A DNA stretch of 64,000 nt from Ancylostoma caninum (taxonomy: Eukaryota > Nematoda > Chromadorea > Rhabditida > Ancylostomatidae). How positions within the stretch are numbered: position 1 is the first letter of the stretch; every line of letters starts with the position of its first letter. Below are positions 22,601-33,600 of this stretch, one piece after another. The DNA is taken from the NCBI GenBank assembly GCA_037903475.1, contig JBAJFG010000359.1, positions 640,001 to 704,000 on the forward strand. Reading direction: 5' to 3'. Made by a program: the position numbers and the translations under genes. The notes beneath the pieces are model-generated. The model was not told the origin of the DNA and ran no database searches. It was given only the letters and a program-made list of their open reading frames with translations.

Positions 22601-23468
22601 AACGAATAGAAGAATCATTCAGATGATTCAGATTCCTCTTTTCTCGCGCTTTTACTGTGCATGATAGCAATGCTTTAGCGTGGCTTGATTCTGCCACACT
22701 TTAAGGATAAGGTTTTTTTGATATTCCGTAGCATTGATAGAAACAGACTAGCGAATTTAGAAAATCTATGCAGCTTAGTGGCCAATTCCAATGAGAATTG
22801 GTGCCCAGTGCGGCTAGGATTTGGAGAGTTTTTGCGTGATTAGTCTAATTTCAAATCAGGGAAAGTTGTGTACAAAGCCTGTCGGCAGTGATATTTCGCA
22901 TTGATTCGACCTGACCTATAGATAATTTCAAGAAACAAAGAATAGGATGGAAAAAATTGGGAAAACGACATGATAAAAATGTAAGTGACGGCACTTTGCC
23001 AGTTTGGAAAGTACGAGATTAACGTTTGAGCATTTGAAAAACTCCGAATCAATTCCGCTCATTCCAGTAAATCCACAGATGATGGACTTCCCGTTGCATC
23101 CTGTCATAAAGTGTGTGAAGAAAAGATATAACGAAGGGATTGGAACGAGCGATGAAAGCACTTTACAGCACAAGGAAAAACGAGACCAAACTACCTATTT
23201 GAAGCCAAATGATCATCTACACCACATGTAGAAAGGAAAGTGCAGCTGCAGGGATCTTTTGAACAGAGTGAGATGGTATGGGAGCGAATGCTGGAATGAA
23301 CGGAGTGGCGTAGGTCACACTCACCCTACTCATGAGGTCTCTCGGGCGAGGCCAGTCGGCAGGCCAATCCTTCCAATCATCGAACCAATCCTCTCTAGCC
23401 CACCACGAGTCGCGGTGTCGCAATGCGAAGTCGTCATCGAACCAATGGCGACGCATCGTCACTGCCAT
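7674..23468 (-). CDS. Alpha-crystallin (small heat shock) domain protein with very long RE/RS-rich, coiled-coil tail
   Basis: Proposed exons, all in compatible phase: 23325-23468, 22204-22278, 21494-21586, 21279-21428, 21091-21220, 19706-20066, 19541-19641, 19415-19477, 19116-19208, 18472-18580, 15401-15587, 14403-14549, 13482-13616, 13335-13439, 8563-8634, 8202-8384, 7674-7997. These total 824 codons including the stop. Residues 1-73 are Trp/Asp-rich (MAVTMRRHWFDDD; DWPADWPRPRD). Residues ~84-165 form an alpha-crystallin domain (RRFAVEVDCYQFKPEEIQ; DTLMIEGRHED; FVRKYQMPHDVD; GRLTVEAPRR), followed by the IPI oligomerisation motif at ~175-177. Small heat shock proteins bind unfolding clients without ATP; this activity is inferred from family. 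Residues ~233-286 are an uninterrupted RE/RD tract, followed by Ser/Arg-rich, Gln/His-rich and finally coiled-coil segments (EKLKREKSVFEREMEKV; LRLEEMERLVSNLLQENK). Known nematode small heat shock proteins such as C. elegans hsp-25 and hsp-43 are the obvious relatives, but I cannot assign orthology. Exons K-L and the N-terminal exon are least certain; shorter isoforms are possible. Confidence 0.8.
8682..9774 (-). mobile_element. mariner element with broken transposase, in an intron
   Basis: The left end TTAGGTTGAGTCAGAAGTTC and the reverse complement of the right end TTAGGTTGAACGTTCTCGGA are imperfect inverted repeats, with TA (8680-8681) on the left. The minus strand encodes a transposase starting at 9609 (MPRKFKPSPLRNVVLFLF) and retaining HDNARPHIARTAKAELMKFG and HPPYS near the second catalytic Asp. 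Multiple in-frame stops and frameshifts interrupt it. It lies 47 bp upstream of exon 8563-8634 of the alpha-crystallin gene, inside its largest intron. Confidence 0.85.
9781..10047. mobile_element. 267-bp MITE with TA target duplication
   Basis: The left terminus CAGTGGGCGTTCATAGTGGT and the reverse complement of the right terminus CAGTAGGCGTCGATGAGGTT match imperfectly, and both continue into TGCGTYTTCCGCGG. TA flanks both sides (9779-9780, 10048-10049). There is no coding content. It abuts the mariner at 8682-9774 almost directly. Confidence 0.8.
10119..11669. mobile_element. 1.55-kb inverted-repeat DNA element (Tc1/mariner-like ends)
   Basis: The left end, CAATGAGTTTCATAAATATT continuing GACGCACCCCAGAAACACCGG, matches the reverse complement of the right end, CAGTGCGTTTCATAAGCATA continuing GCCGCACCCCAGAAGTGCCGG. 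TA flanks both ends (10117-10118, 11670-11671). Second, internal copies of the same TTTCATAAGTATAGACGCA motif lie at about 10302 (direct) and 11487 (inverted), giving a nested pair of terminal motifs. The length suits a Tc1 element, but I cannot recognise a transposase, so it is non-autonomous or too decayed. Confidence 0.7.
11999..13214. mobile_element. Long-inverted-repeat element, copy 1 (tRNA-like modules inside)
   Basis: It begins CAGTCGGGTCCGGCAGCCAC and ends with the inverted version (GCAGTGGCTGCCGGACCGGA then CTG), flanked by TA at 11997-11998 and 13215-13216. The terminal inverted repeats are about 140 bp and include a GC-rich GGCGCCGG palindromic block and AATGAGCTATAAATCACTCG. The interior carries short CTTACACTTATCGTAG-type repeats, two minus-strand tRNA-like modules and telomere-like units (13016-13040). 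No transposase is visible. It sits in the intron between exons 13335-13439 and 8563-8634 of the alpha-crystallin gene. Confidence 0.85.
12697..12909 (-). other. Two tRNA-like pol III promoter modules within element copy 1
   Basis: The minus strand of about 12697-12761 reads GCCCGGATGGCTCAGTGG followed 30-40 nt later by GGTTCCACTCC. About 12829-12909 reads GCATAGCTCAGTGGGTTGAG followed by GGATCGAATCC. These fit the A-box consensus TRGCNNARYNGG and B-box consensus GGTTCGANTCC at tRNA-like spacing. Acceptor and T stems do not pair properly, so these are tRNA-derived sequences rather than functional tRNA genes. Confidence 0.6.
19800..19980 (-). repeat. Arg-Glu/Arg-Asp codon repeat (CGNGAN hexamer array)
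   Basis: Inside exon 19706-20066 the minus strand is an imperfect array of CGN-GAR/GAY codon pairs encoding about 54 consecutive alternating RE or RD residues. Third positions vary widely (CGC, CGT, CGA; GAG, GAA), so the DNA is not a pure microsatellite and the peptide appears selected. The complementary frames encode low-complexity Phe/Ala/Leu runs that are artefacts. Confidence 0.9.
20105..20140. repeat. Possible solo mariner terminal repeat
   Basis: TTAGGTTGGTGCAGACGTTT preceded by TA resembles the canonical mariner terminus TTAGGTTGGTGCA. I found no matching inverted partner nearby and no transposase, so it may be a fragment left in the intron between exons 21091-21220 and 19706-20066. 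Confidence 0.35.
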
Positions 23469-24731
23469 TTTGCGAGTGTGTGTGTGTTCTGGGATATTCT
23501 GTTCTCGTATACTCGATTTTCGTTCGTTACAGCAGCAGATTAATATGCATAACCGTATAAAAGAGCGTTTTCCAAAAAAAAATACACGGCGCCAAATTTA
23601 AGGAAGAATATGAGGTGTGTAAAACATCCGATTTCCAGATCAAAACAGTAATGCGAAAAACGATTACCATAAATCAGCAAGTAGACACATCCTAGATATT
23701 GACCGATTTATAATACTATACTATGAAGGATATGACCCGGGATTGATCCCAGTTAAGGACCTTGCTGCTCTCGATAATCTCCACGGGACGGGAGTAAGGA
23801 AAACGAAGGACCAGCAACAGGATAATCATGGAAGCATTTGGTAAACATCTTGTCGATTCCACAAACATCGCCATAATTACCGTCATCATGCGCAAAGTAT
23901 CGAGGCCGTAGTGTCAGACTGTTTTCAGTGTTTTTGCGACGCCACAGCCCCTTAATGCGACGCAATGAGTGGGCGAAGATCGCCTCCGCGAAATTCACCT
24001 GTCGGTATGTCAACTGGTTTCGCGAGGCGCTGGGATCGGTGGGTCGTCAATGGTGGCGATGGCGGTGAAAAATCCTAGAGGGGCATTGAATGCAGCAAAT
24101 GTGCGTTTGTGCCCGATGCACGCAGCCGCCGACGAGGACGACGAGGTGTTTGCCGCTCGACTCCACACACAATTCTCTGGCAGCGTGGATGTCAAACACA
24201 GCACCGCCCGCCAGAAATGGTTCGATTTGAACTGTGACGTACCGCCGCACGTTTTCTCAATAGTTATGGGACTCCACATCGAACACCAAACTATATGTAG
24301 TCCATGCCCCTACGCGCTTATGCTCTGTTGATGTTGAAATCGCGCAAAATATTCTGGCGAAACCCTTCCGAGTGACTTTTTGCATTCATGAGTAACATGA
24401 AACAGATGGCTCAGTGAAACTGAGTGTTAGTCACCTTCTCATAGAAAATTCTGGGAATGACAGAAAGTTGGAGGTTGCGAAAGCGCAGTGTCCGCTGGGC
24501 AGAATGCGCGAGAATTCCTGACAACTATTATTTTACTTTGACAAATTGTAAAAGAATTAGCGGATTCGAGAACTCATCATGCTGTTGTTTCCAAATCCTT
24601 GTAGTTCTATTCTTTTATATCGTTAGAAAGTGTTTGTAGCTTGAGGTACACTAATTGTTGAAGACGTGTCAACTCTTACTCAATGAACCTTGAAGCTGTA
24701 TTTACGGACTCGGGAACCTTGCTGTAAACCG

Positions 24732-24909
24732 TGATGTTTTCGCTCTTTGCAGCCACAAAAAGGGGGTGAAAAATGTGCTTTCGCTTGAAAATTTGATTAG
24801 CAAAGAGAATTTCCCTGAGATAGGGAAATGTTCAAGGAGGATGCTTCAGGACTGCATTAAGTCCCTTGGTTAAGGACACAACCCTATTTGTTTTGTTTGA
24901 AATGCTGAA
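24732..24909. repeat. Direct repeat, copy 1 of 2
   Basis: The segment GATGTTTTCGCTCTTTGCAG through TTTGTTTGAAATGCTGA has a diverged direct copy at 25684-25869. Shared blocks include GGTGAAAAATGTGCTTTCGC, GCATTAAG.CCCTTGGTT and GTTTGAAATGCTGA. No inverted termini were seen. Confidence 0.6.
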
Positions 24910-25683
24910 AATTTATCCAATAATTCTGCTGCGGCAAAAAAGTGAAATAGCGTGTAAGAATACAACCACGCCCAACCTGATCATACTAACTATTGATGTG
25001 ATCAAAACCACTAAGCCTGTGGTAAATCGCTACAGCTTGCACATAGAAACGTGATGAAAATTCCAGAAAATGGGCAAGATGAGAAATGACAATTAAAGCG
25101 AAAATTTCATATTGATTGGAATGCAACGCTTGATACTTTTCAACATAACAGAGTTCAACCACTATTGTACACGGACTTCACACCATATTATGAGCGTCGC
25201 TTTTTGTTCGCTTTTTCGTGGATGGGCTGCATCCGACAAGTCATACTGATGGTAGAGCTGGGAAATACAAGTTAAACTGGCTACAGATGACAGGAAAACC
25301 CGGAAATTGAAAACATCAAAGTGATGAATTCTGCCATAGGGCGGTAAAGGTTGATCTTTATGCGGTGCGTGTTCGCTCTTTTATACCGATCGGAGGGGTG
25401 GGGTTGGGCGGCACCCCAGATGTTGAATCACCATTACATCTAGTAATTGTTGCTCTCTCGAAGATTATGCAGTAATTGGAGATGTATACAAGACTGATGG
25501 AAGGTGAGTAATCGGTAATTGTGGGTAGCTGTTGAGTAGGCAGTGAAGACCACTGACGAAAGTAACCATCACACACATTTAGGTCACATCGAATGTTACT
25601 GCGTTACTACTGTGAAGGATGTGACACACCCTATTTTCGAAAGTGAACGTGATGTATTGAGTTGTCACATTTTCGTAAGTGTT

Positions 25684-25869
25684 ACGATGTTTTCGCTCTC
25701 CGAAGCAACAAAAAATGGGTGAAAAATGTGCTTTCGCCTGACAATCTGACTAGCAAAGATAATTTCTCTGAGAATAAGACAAAGTCCAAGCGAAACAGTA
25801 TTGCTTCAGGAGCGCATTAAGCCCCTTGGTTCAAGACACAGCCTCATTCGATTCGTTTGAAATGCTGAC
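25684..25869. repeat. Direct repeat, copy 2 of 2
   Basis: This is the diverged direct copy of 24732-24909, about 950 bp downstream in the same orientation. It could be a local segmental duplication or two insertions of one repeat. Confidence 0.6.
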
Positions 25870-28000
25870 ATATGTATACGTAATCATCTTGGCACGATAA
25901 TTACAAAGATCTACATAAACCGTTATAGAAGTGCTAGAAACACAATTTTTGTAAACTGGGTCTGTAATTGCTATGTCCAGTATATCCTTGCACCCAACCA
26001 TATTCGATTTTCTGGAGCTTCCTGTCGCGCACAATATGTGGGGATAAGGCAGCATCAACGGACGTTTCGTTCAGTGTTGATGAAAAGCTGCTGCGATCAC
26101 CTCCATCTTAGAAGAGAACCCGCACCTCCTACCCCTACTCACTTCCGGAAAAGAAGATCAACAAGAATGTAAGTTTCGAGGCATTTCATCTTGAATGCGA
26201 TGCTAAGCACCTGAATCAGTTCTTCACTCCAAAAAAAAAAAACAATAGGATAGAAGAATGCCTTCCAGTCCTTTAATCTACGCAGTATTATGCACACAGG
26301 AACGCATTTTCTTGGTTTTTTTTTGTTCCCTATAGACAATATTGAGAGAGTGTGGAACAGAAAATCAATTAGCCTCTCAAGTCATCGCTGAACATAGTTT
26401 GCCCATGCCAGAAATGGTGTAACAAACTCTTTGGTCATACAGTTTTCCAGAAAGCATAAACTGCAATCAGAGATTTGCTCCAGCTTTCGTTTCACTTCGA
26501 CTCAAGAACAAATGCAAGTATTCAGAATCACCCAACCTTCACGCGAAGGTAGGTCTGCTCCATTTTTCCAGACTGCCTTCGCTTGTTTAACATTCAGCAG
26601 CAAATGCCGAACTCTGTCGCAACTCTGCCGAAATTCAGTTGGTGCTTCATTTATAATAATCTCATTCACGTGGCTATAGATAGGCGTTTTCCAGAGGTCA
26701 CACTTCTTTTGAGAACCTCACTAGGAAAACAAAGTGTCTAAGACTGTATGTAGAGATGGGAAACAACATGAAACCCGTTCCTATTTAAGACAACTAAATT
26801 CGGAGAACGACTAGAGTTATAATGGGGAATTGTATTTCCATCAGTTGGACTTTGGCGAGTCAACAAATTAATTTGCCCATATATTAAGAGAGCCACCCGC
26901 TAATCCCGAATTTCTCCGAGTAAGTAAGAAAAACTTTGGCCTTAGTGTATACTAAATAATACAGTTCGCTTAGATACCATATTTGTCGAAGAGCTATTAC
27001 TACTTTCTTTGATTAAGATGCATATTTTGAGAAAATAAATGCAAGTTCTCTAAAGTGCAGCTTTCTCTGAGATCTTGAGGATTCAATAACAGGAGAAACA
27101 TCCATAGTGGAAGTTTCACTTTATCACACTCTCTCAAGGTTGCGCTCTCCAGCTAACACTTTCTTTGATCGTCAAATTATTCCAAGTAGGAGATAAATTT
27201 CGTCAACTTCAAGGTACTGCGATTTTCGATGGCTGATTTCTTCGACCTGTAGTGTCCGAATTGCTTGCCCAACGAGCTCCGACCTCCCATTATGGTTGGG
27301 TGCAAAGCATAAATGGGCAAAGTGAGTGAATTGTGTCGTAAAAGTCTCTAAAAGAAGAGCAAAGAATAGGAAATCAAGGTTAGCTCAGATTGTCTTTGCA
27401 ATCACCCAACAGCTTAGCATAAAACTAAGAAACAAACTCAGTTCTTATTCCTTGCGACGATTTGTTGCTCAAGGATGGAAAAGTCCTCGCAGATATCAGA
27501 GGTATCCTCTGGAACACTGTACGCACTACACAGAGAAGTCGTGCGTAAGTCCGCAAAAAGCTCGCTTTGGCCTGAGAGTATACTAGTAGTAGTATGGTAT
27601 ACTAAACTTTCCTTATTTGTTCATCTTGTTTCTCTGTATATTGCATATAATTATGATTTTCTATGATCTCGGAGACGGTTGGGGTTGTGGAATCTCCAAA
27701 GATCAAGAGGTTTCGAAACTAATCGAATATTTAGATATTTAGGATGAGCACAGAGAAGCTTCACTTGATACTCAAGGCGTTCATAAGGCACTGATAATTC
27801 CGGAAGCGAAGTTATCTTGCTAATGTGATGTCAGAGGTAGGAAAATGATGAACTGCGTTGTCCCTTCACTTGTTCATACATATATCATGGTCCTACTCGC
27901 TGGCTCCTTTCGAATATCGTCCAAAATAAGCGGCCACATAGAGGTTATACTGGTTGCACAGATTCGCTCTACGAGTAAGTCGCTTCGTATCACTGTCAGT

Positions 28001-28273
28001 CAGTGGCGGACGCAGAAAGTGGGCGGGAGGGGGGGCGTGGGAACAAAAGTGGGGTCTCCGCCGTTTTGGGGACCCAGACGGAAAATAAAATTAATAATAA
28101 TATTAATTATAATAATAAACAATAAATAAAAAATATATTAAAAATAATAATAAAAATAAACAATTAAAAATAAACTAACACAAGATTTTTATTTGTATTG
28201 TAAAGTAATTTCGAAAATTTGGCGACCCATTCTCGGGGGGGGCGCGCGCCCCCCCCCCCTGCGTCCGCCACTG
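28001..28273. mobile_element. hAT-type MITE with perfect 8-bp target duplication
   Basis: The termini are CAGTGGCGGACGCAG and its exact inverse CTGCGTCCGCCACTG. The flanking octamer CTGTCAGT occurs at 27993-28000 and again at 28274-28281. An 8-bp duplication and CAGNGGCGG-like ends are characteristic of hAT elements. The interior is AT-rich (many AATAATAAT runs) with GC-rich subterminal parts and no coding capacity. The clean duplication suggests a fairly recent insertion. Confidence 0.9.
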
Positions 28274-29975
28274 CTGTCAGTCTATGGAGAAAATCTAAAG
28301 ATAGGAATAAGAACAATGTTTAGTCACCAGTGGCTATTTAAGGATCTCGTATTCCTAGAAATTCCTCGCACAATGCGCAACATTTCCTTGCATTAGGCGG
28401 ATATACCGTCACTTTCGCTTGGGGTAGCGTTACCACAGATGCGTCAAGATTTCAACAGCCCTCACCACTTCGTAACGGCTTATAGCAGTTTTTGCGTGAG
28501 CTTGAGTCAACAGATCTACGTGGGCGGTCGAGCTTCCCATCACCCATTCGCCTCTTTCAACTCGTGAACGCGCTGCGTTCGGTGATCGACAATTCGACGG
28601 GAAGGCAGAAAGGGCATGACATTTTTACGGCGCCGCACATGCACAAAACATTTCGGTCGGTCGCATGACTAATTCGTCAGTCAATTGCGTGCCTCGCCGA
28701 GGTGATACTGCAACCACTAACAGAACAACATCACTACATTTTAATTCCACAAAGCGTCGCGGAACTGACGAATTTTTCATCTTTTTTGAAACTAAATCAG
28801 GCAGAGAGAGCCTTGTACAAAGAGTTGATGAATGCGCTGTGGTGCTCGTTCATTCCGTTAAGAAATGTACAACTATGGGAGTGCGATGGTGATTTCATGC
28901 GGAATGACTCAGCATAAATCACTCCCACACGACAATGCTGCTATTATGCTTATATAATTTTTACATTCAAAAGCGAAACCGTTTATTAGTAAGAAACCAT
29001 CCTCGACTTTGAAACATGTGCTGACTGGACGAACGCGATGACTTATTGCAAGCAGAGACAAAAAGGGGCACAGGGAGAGCGAGGTCGATGGCGAATACCT
29101 AGCCAAGTTCTGTATTCCTTAAAGTAGTCTATCTGATCTATCCTTAAGAGCCCATAATCACTAGCTTTCAGTAACGGTAGTAAAGAAGGGTGGGGGTGGG
29201 GGGGGGGGGGGCAAGGAGACTGGACCTCCGCCACGTGGATGGCTGGGCAAAATGCTCAAGAAGATTCCCTAAATCACTTTAAAATTTTGTATCACCTTGG
29301 CTGTTATGCTGTATATTTGTCACTTTTTTAATAGATATATGTGCTCAAAAATGCTATTGAAACTGAGTCAATTTTTGAAATTCTGGCCGGGGGATTCCCC
29401 TTTTGGTAGGGCATTTTTTCCCAATCCACTATCCCGCACCCCGCCTGTATTCTCCTCCGGTAAAGTGCCGACATCCTGTGTGAGCCATTTGTCGTTGAAT
29501 CAACATTTCGAAGAGAACATTCACGTTTTAGAATTCGGCTAGCCGCGAGCGCGAACGCTAAAAAATTATAAGGACGAATTATTTACTAATCCTATTACTT
29601 TTTTGAGCTGACAATCGAAGGATTACGTTTTGAACATTACGTTTTGAATATTGACAATGATCATATCTTAACTCAACTGAGCCTAAGAGTAGCCATATAA
29701 GAGCACTTTACACAAATGTTGCCTCAAACGCTCTGAACGAACCATTGTGCAGGATACTTGCTAGAGAGAAATCGGTACCCATTGAAGAAAACAGCGCCAC
29801 TAGCAACGGTTGTGCTTGAGCAACGCGTGTGCGAATCAGCTGACTTTCGCTTTAAGAAACTTCTTCTAACGTCACCAGCGTTGCCGGGATGAGAATAATA
29901 GATTATAGACCATCAAAGTTTAAGCGAAGCCCACTTGTGCTCTGCAAAAAGCAAAAATTATGAGATATGCCCTTA
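28274..29975. other. No supported gene
   Basis: An open frame at 28702-28917 (ILQPLTEQHHY..FMRNDSA) has a natural-looking composition but no start context, domain or partner exon that I can identify. A G-homopolymer of about 14 lies near 29200. Nothing else is recognised. Confidence 0.35.
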
Positions 29976-29982
29976 AAACTAA

Positions 29983-30047
<65 letters not shown>

Positions 30048-30052
30048 TATAT
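29983..30052. repeat. (AT)n microsatellite
   Basis: About 70 bp of nearly pure AT dinucleotide repeat, interrupted once by an ACAT. The hAT-type MITE at 30053-30327 is inserted in it, and AT-rich repeat continues on the far side to about 30390. Confidence 0.95.
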
Positions 30053-30327
30053 CAGTGTCGGACGCAGAAAGTGGGCCGGAGGGAGGGAGTGGAAAGAAAA
30101 TGGGGTCTCCGTCGTTTTGGGGACCCGGACGGAAAATAAAATTAATAAAAGCATTAATCATAGAAATAATTAATAAAAGCTATATTGAAAATAATAATAA
30201 AAATAAACAACTAAAAATAAACAAATGCAAGATTTTTATTTGAATTGCAAAGTATTTCAAAAATTTGCCGACCCATTCTCGGGGGCGCGCGCCCCTCCCC
30301 CGCCCTCCCCCCCTGCGTCCGATACTG
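30053..30327. mobile_element. hAT-type MITE, second copy, inserted in AT repeat
   Basis: It starts CAGTGTCGGACGCAG and ends CTGCGTCCGATACTG, and is co-linear with the copy at 28001-28273, including GGGGTCTCCGYCGTTTTGGG and GAAAATAAAATTAATAA. It is flanked by ATATATAT on each side, which is compatible with an 8-bp duplication but not diagnostic because the host is an AT repeat. Confidence 0.85.
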
Positions 30328-30391
30328 ATATATATTATGTATATTATATATATTATATAATATATATTATATACATTATATACATTATATA

Positions 30392-30608
30392 TCACTATAT
30401 AGTAAAACTCATCTGTTTGTGTATCTGTTGGTTATCGCTTATATCACACAATCCAACGAACAAACACACATGAAACCTATACGGTTCTACTCAGAATTCT
30501 GTCCTCCAGTGCAACGTCAGGGTTTTTTGCCGTTTTTCGATAAATCGACTTTATCGATTTTCCTCCCCATATCCCCATCACTATATAGTAAAACTCATCT
30601 GTTTGTGT
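30392..30608 (+). mobile_element. Paired Helitron-like 5' termini (tentative)
   Basis: An identical 31-bp motif starting TCACTATATAGTAAAACTCA and ending TGTTTGTGT occurs at 30392-30422 and 30578-30608, each immediately after an A. A 5' TC followed by an AT-rich CTATA.TAAAACTC start is typical of Helitrons, which insert between A and T. No CTRR 3' end or Rep/helicase sequence was found, so the assignment is tentative. Confidence 0.4.
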
Positions 30609-30609
30609 G

Positions 30610-33600
30610 TTTGCGCAGCTTCGCCGCGCTTCGTGTAGATAGCATAGATTTTCTGCGAATTTTCTTCACTATTTTATTTCCTTGAATAGTTTGATGGTGG
30701 TCTTACAATTGTCCTTCAGGTAGTTTGAAAGTGGGCGAATGAGAAATGTATATGGAAAGCTGTGGGTGGCGACGCCTATGCAACGTAGTACTGTTGAAAA
30801 AGTGGCGGATAGCCTTGGTCAAGAAGCGCGAATCACTCACACATTGCAATCAGGTGGAGTACTGACCTGCTGCGACATATACTTTTTCGTGCTGGCATCG
30901 ATACTTGGCGTTATATCCCTATATTTTTACGCAAAGGTTACAATACTTCTATATTCGCGTCCGAAAATGAAGCAATTATCAGCAGACGCGCAATGTGAGA
31001 TCAAATATGCAACAAAGAACAAGCACCAAGAACAACAAGTGCTCCGACTCGCCTACGGCCAGCCTGGCAACCGGATGCTTCCATTTTCTTCCCGAAATTG
31101 ATATTTTCTCCTAGTTTGTTGCCGAATTCCATGAAAATGAGGTTACGATACGAAACAGATATTCGTGATCAGCCCCCAAAACAACCCCTCTCTGCAAAAT
31201 TTGAGATGATTTGGGAGGTACCGTGTCCACAGCATACCTAGACCTCGACGAATACCCCCCCCCCCCCACAAAGGGCACCTCGAATAACCCGTCTTTGACC
31301 GAGAATTTTTACTTCGAAATTTTGGGGCAGAACTAGCCGAATAGTGCCGGAGTTGAGGCACGTATTGAAGTTATAGAGAATAGGAAAATAATCCTTGAGA
31401 AAATTTGAAATTCTTCGATTTTACCCGCAAGCAGCAGATAGTCTCCTAGAGAGTCTCAACATAGTTACCTCTTTTGCCTCACATCATCGACGAGATGAAC
31501 AGGAACACGTGCTCTCATGAAGAATGTCGTTGCACATGTTTGGTGGCCTCAACATAGACCATAGTTGTACAAGGACGGCAGGAAAGCCGTTGGTTTTCAT
31601 CTGGCGCCAACGTCAACGTCAAACATAGACGCACTTTTCCTGACAAATTACGGTCTTAGCCTATTTGTTTTGCTCCATACTTCTGTGCTGTGGCTTTTCT
31701 ATATGAGAGATAGCATGTTATAAATGGGAGGACAGGTGAAAGGACCAGCTCCGTTATTAAAAAAGAAACTGTGGCAGTTTCTAGTTCTTCCATTCATGAA
31801 ACACTAACATGTCCTCAACAGCGAAAATCAAACGAAACAAGCTCCGCTTACTCCTTTACTTCGGATCAAATCTTCGCAACATTATAGAACAACTGCAATC
31901 TGTTCGAAAAAACTGGAACTTTGAAGACCACCGTTTGCGTCATTAAAATTCATATTTCGGGGGTTTGCTGTTGTCATGTTTTCCAAACTTCTGTGACTGA
32001 AACTGCTTTGCAAATTCTTGCGAAATTTAATTCAGCTCTGCTCCTTCACTCTGTAATTTGCGATGATAACTTCGAATCCGTTTTCCAAATTTGTTGTCCT
32101 TTCCTCTGTGATGAATCATGACCATTCTTTCTGTAAAGACGTATCATTAGACAATGATGCTCATACTCCAGGATGTCCGTGACGTAATATTAGTCAGTTT
32201 CTCCTTCTGCAGGCGGACAGCCGGTGGTAGGATAGTGAGGGCGTCCTCGTAGAACTAGGAGCTAGCTTCTCCGACAAATACGTGCTAAACTAAGCAATCT
32301 TGCAGTGGCACTGCTGGGAAACGTCAGTGCACGACGACTTTTTCCGAATGCTCCTAACTTTCGGAAAATCTGGTTATGGAAGAAATGCATAGCATAGCAC
32401 CAGAAAGGAACTTTCCAATGGGAAATGGGCATAAACAGATTATAGCAATGGCAAGATTCGGAGTAACGAGCGTTCGTATGTGCCGCAACCGACCTACTAC
32501 TGCGCTACGGGTCTACAATAGCGATTCTGTGCTCGTACAAAGGCAGGTACAAACATTCTTCTTATGCTCAAAACACTTTGCCTCAGGTGTCTTCTCAAGC
32601 TCATAAACCGAGCAAAATTGTTCACATGGGTTACGCAAATGCTGCGAATCGTCTGTGTTTTCTAGGCAAATATGTTAACGAATTGCTGCTGATGGTTAAC
32701 GTAGGACTGCCCATTTTGGAAAGGCATACAGTCTACAGTAGCTGGAATGAACTATTCGAAAAAAAATTACTGAATACTAATGGTTTAAGTGTGTTCTTAT
32801 CTAGAAACCTCGCCACGAATACCAATAAATGGCCTCAAAGGACCGCAAGGCGGGTAGAAATGTCACTTTTGTAGTAAATAGATAGAATACAGAGAAGTTC
32901 GCCGACTCAAATATCAACAAAGCTTCACTGCTATGATGCTCGTCAAAAAATGGTCTTCGATCTAGTTCAAATCTTCTCGTCAAGTCTCAAATATGCTTAG
33001 TAGAGCCAGGTACACACAATAAGCACAACGTGGGAGCCAAAAAGAAGGGGTCTTGACTTGAACCAAATGTGATTCTGTTCACGCTTGAACTCATCAGGCT
33101 ACAGCGATTTTGAGTGTGGACGGTAAATTCATGAGTCTACCGAGCCATCCTCAAGCAGCTGCGGATGCGCTTGCGGCTCGATCCAGGGTGCGCTAGGGCG
33201 CGCTACCATGCGTTCATCCATGATCTGCCGCTTAATTCGATACCATTCGAATGATCTCATTTGGAACAGTTGCTTGTATGCCTAACACTTCAGATTCTTA
33301 CCATGAGCTTATGAATTTCCAAAACTTTATTGTTCTTAGGAAGTTCCTGCTTCTTGTTTATTGTCGCGTTCACACATGGTATAACCACTCATTGGTTACT
33401 AGGTACGTTAACCGCCGATCCAGATTCCTTCTTGTCACAGCTAGACAAAAAACCTATGATTAAATCCAAGGTAACCGTGCGGATTAAACACATGACATGG
33501 AAGCTGTGCTCTGTGAAATGGACTATGCCATCGCAATGCCTTAGTCAGCATCTATTTTCAGAACGTTTTTCGATTGGATTACTGTGCACCATTTGCGCTG

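Larger units (their letters stand above)
23470..28000. other. No recognised gene; upstream flank of the alpha-crystallin gene
   Basis: GC-rich open frames occur at 23969-24331 (both strands) but show no known domain and no splice sites that join them to the first alpha-crystallin exon in phase. A diverged ~180-bp direct repeat (24732-24909 and 25684-25869) is the only structure I see. Promoter elements for the gene starting at 23468 could not be placed with confidence. Confidence 0.4.

Noticed and set aside
23969..24331. GC-rich open frames on both strands as a gene or 5' exon
   Set aside because: No domain, no in-phase splice link to the exon starting at 23468, and equally open frames on both strands suggest composition rather than coding.
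28702..28917. Open frame ending in FMRNDSA as an exon
   Set aside because: The composition is plausible, but no partner exon, start or recognised homology could be found.
30739..31101. 120-codon frame with one hydrophobic segment as a membrane protein
   Set aside because: No homology, no splice context and position just downstream of Helitron-like repeats; the evidence is too weak.
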